NCBI GenBank assembly: GCA_946894095.1
Contig: OX335651.1
Coordinates: forward strand, 20,978,501 to 21,042,500
Length of the DNA: 64,000 nt
Direction: 5' to 3'
DNA from: Incurvaria masculella
Taxonomy: Eukaryota; Arthropoda; Insecta; Lepidoptera; Incurvariidae
Shown here in pieces: positions 63,084 through 64,000 of this stretch (positions within the stretch are counted from its first letter, which is position 1; each line of letters starts with the position of its first letter). A model generated the notes under the pieces. It did no database searches. It was given only the letters and a program-made list of their open reading frames with translations, and had not been told where the DNA came from. Made by a program: the position numbers and the translations under genes.

Positions 63084-63592
63084 TACGCCATTTAGTGGCT
63101 GCGCCCATCTTAAATATTGAGGTTGTATAGTGCACTGTATTCTTCTTGTCAAGCCCTTTTATTTGATACCCATATTGGTGGGATTGATAAAAAATTGTTA
63201 TCAGCCATTTGGTAGCGGCGGCCATCTTAGATTTCAATTTTGCATAGTAAATTGTATTCTACTTGTTGAGACCTTTCATTTGATACCCATGTTGATGGGA
63301 TTGATAAAACCTAAGTTATCCGCCATTTTGTAGAGGCCGCCATCTTGGATTTTAATTTTATATAGTATATTGTATTCTGCTTGTTGAGCCCTTTCATTTG
63401 ATACCCATGTTGATGGGATTGATAAAACCTACGTTATCCGCCATTTTGTAGCGGCCGCCATCTTGAATTTCAATTTTTTTTATAGTATATTGTATTCTGC
63501 TTGTTGAGCCCTTTCATTTGATACCCATATTGATGGGATTAATAAAACATAAATTATCCGCCATTTTGTAGCGGCGGCCATCTTGAATTTAT
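63084..63592. repeat. Five-copy ~118-bp tandem array with YY1/Pho-like words
   Basis: Each unit contains TTTCATTTGATACCCATATT, GATGGGATTGATAAAAC, CCGCCATTTTGTAGCGGCC and GCCATCTTG, followed by a TATAGTATATTGTATTCTGC stretch. The GCCATCTT words fall near 63103, 63221, 63338, 63457 and 63577. Most units thus carry two GCCAT[T/C]TT words, similar to the core bound by YY1 and Drosophila Pho. The oldest unit is at the Helitron-proximal side. The frames at 63055-63333 read repeat only. Confidence 0.9.
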
Positions 63593-64000
63593 AATGATAA
63601 TGAATAAACATAATTGTATTGTCACCAAAATCCAAAGTGTATACAAAATTTCAGATTAATCGGTTGACAGGAAGAGGGTGAAATTTGAATTACTAAATTT
63701 GACCCAAGAAAAATAATAAATAAAACAAACGGGGTGAGCTAAATAAAACCGTTTAATAATAAAACGACGGCATTGAGTTCATTTTGATTTGGTTGTCGAA
63801 GTTGAGCTTCTTCGGAATAATGCGTAGCTTTTTGTGGTTAATGTTATTTTTTTTTATGTATTCAGAAATGATATGGTTACACAAAACATACAAAATCAAA
63901 CAATACAGAAAAAATAAAATCGATGAAACAAGGTTCTGGATTATGAATGAAAATGAAAATAAAATGAAAATGAAAATGTTTATTATTGATAAATGCTCAG
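63593..64000. other. Possible Helitron 5' side; no gene seen
   Basis: GTATACAAAATTTCAGATTA, ATCGGTTGACAGGAAGAGGG and GGTGAGCTAAATAAAACC are words I associate with lepidopteran dispersed repeats and may be part of the same element. A (GAAAAT)n-like microsatellite lies at 63943-63980. The 5' boundary (TC after an A) cannot be placed by eye and may lie beyond the window. Confidence 0.4.

Overview
The window looks like a noncoding, repeat-dense stretch of an insect nuclear genome, most probably a moth or butterfly (Lepidoptera). The evidence is an interstitial run of the insect telomere-type repeat TTAGG (14428-14488) and several repeat families that I recognise as typical of Lepidoptera: 'GGGTTCCGTACCC ... 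GACTCGCACTTGGCCGG' (four copies) and 'AACCGACTTCAAAAAAGGAGG' (14018-15838). Nothing looks bacterial or viral. I found no host protein-coding exon I could defend. Nearly every open frame outside the transposons is short, compositionally biased or a shadow.

The one large gene is a Helitron replication/helicase protein of 1845 codons on the minus strand (57234-62771). Its relaxase histidines, twin tyrosines and all visible helicase motifs are intact. Upstream of it lies a five-copy tandem array of about 118 bp per unit (63084-63592). Directly after its stop codon lie a tandem copy and an inverted copy of its 3' flank (56359-57215). Next to it is an almost complete mariner element (54686-55962) with matching ends, TA flanks and an intact D,D34D triad, broken by one frameshift. 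Two decayed Helitron helicase pieces (22892-23137 and 41160-41700) belong to a visibly different Helitron lineage.

The rest is a layered record of mobile DNA. Non-LTR retrotransposon (LINE) remains lie at 9340-10580 (one LINE nested in another), 19998-20050, 27110-27305, 30112-30680, 34718-34934, 37085-37290, 46270-46630, 50030-50360 and 50979-51577. A 5S-rRNA-derived SINE-like family has a nearly complete copy at 19521-19915 and at least six fragments. A tRNA-derived SINE lies at 17749-17935. Elements with inverted ends lie at 5890-8655, 11556-11749, 11839-12600, 14018-15838 and 41869-45407. A degenerate satellite built on 'TCTACGAGATCGTAGCGGG' occupies much of 27306-31900.

Between these lie about twenty abrupt GC-rich islands in otherwise AT-rich DNA, for example 3164-4130, 9030-9240, 13435-13850, 16290-17040, 21840-22520, 48220-48620 and 52130-52940. 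Several carry homeodomain-, POU-, GATA- or DRE-like words in their flanks. A plausible but unproven reading is that the window is a gene desert or large intron holding cis-regulatory elements of a developmental gene outside the window. Coordinates of repeats were read by eye and may be off by a few to tens of bases.
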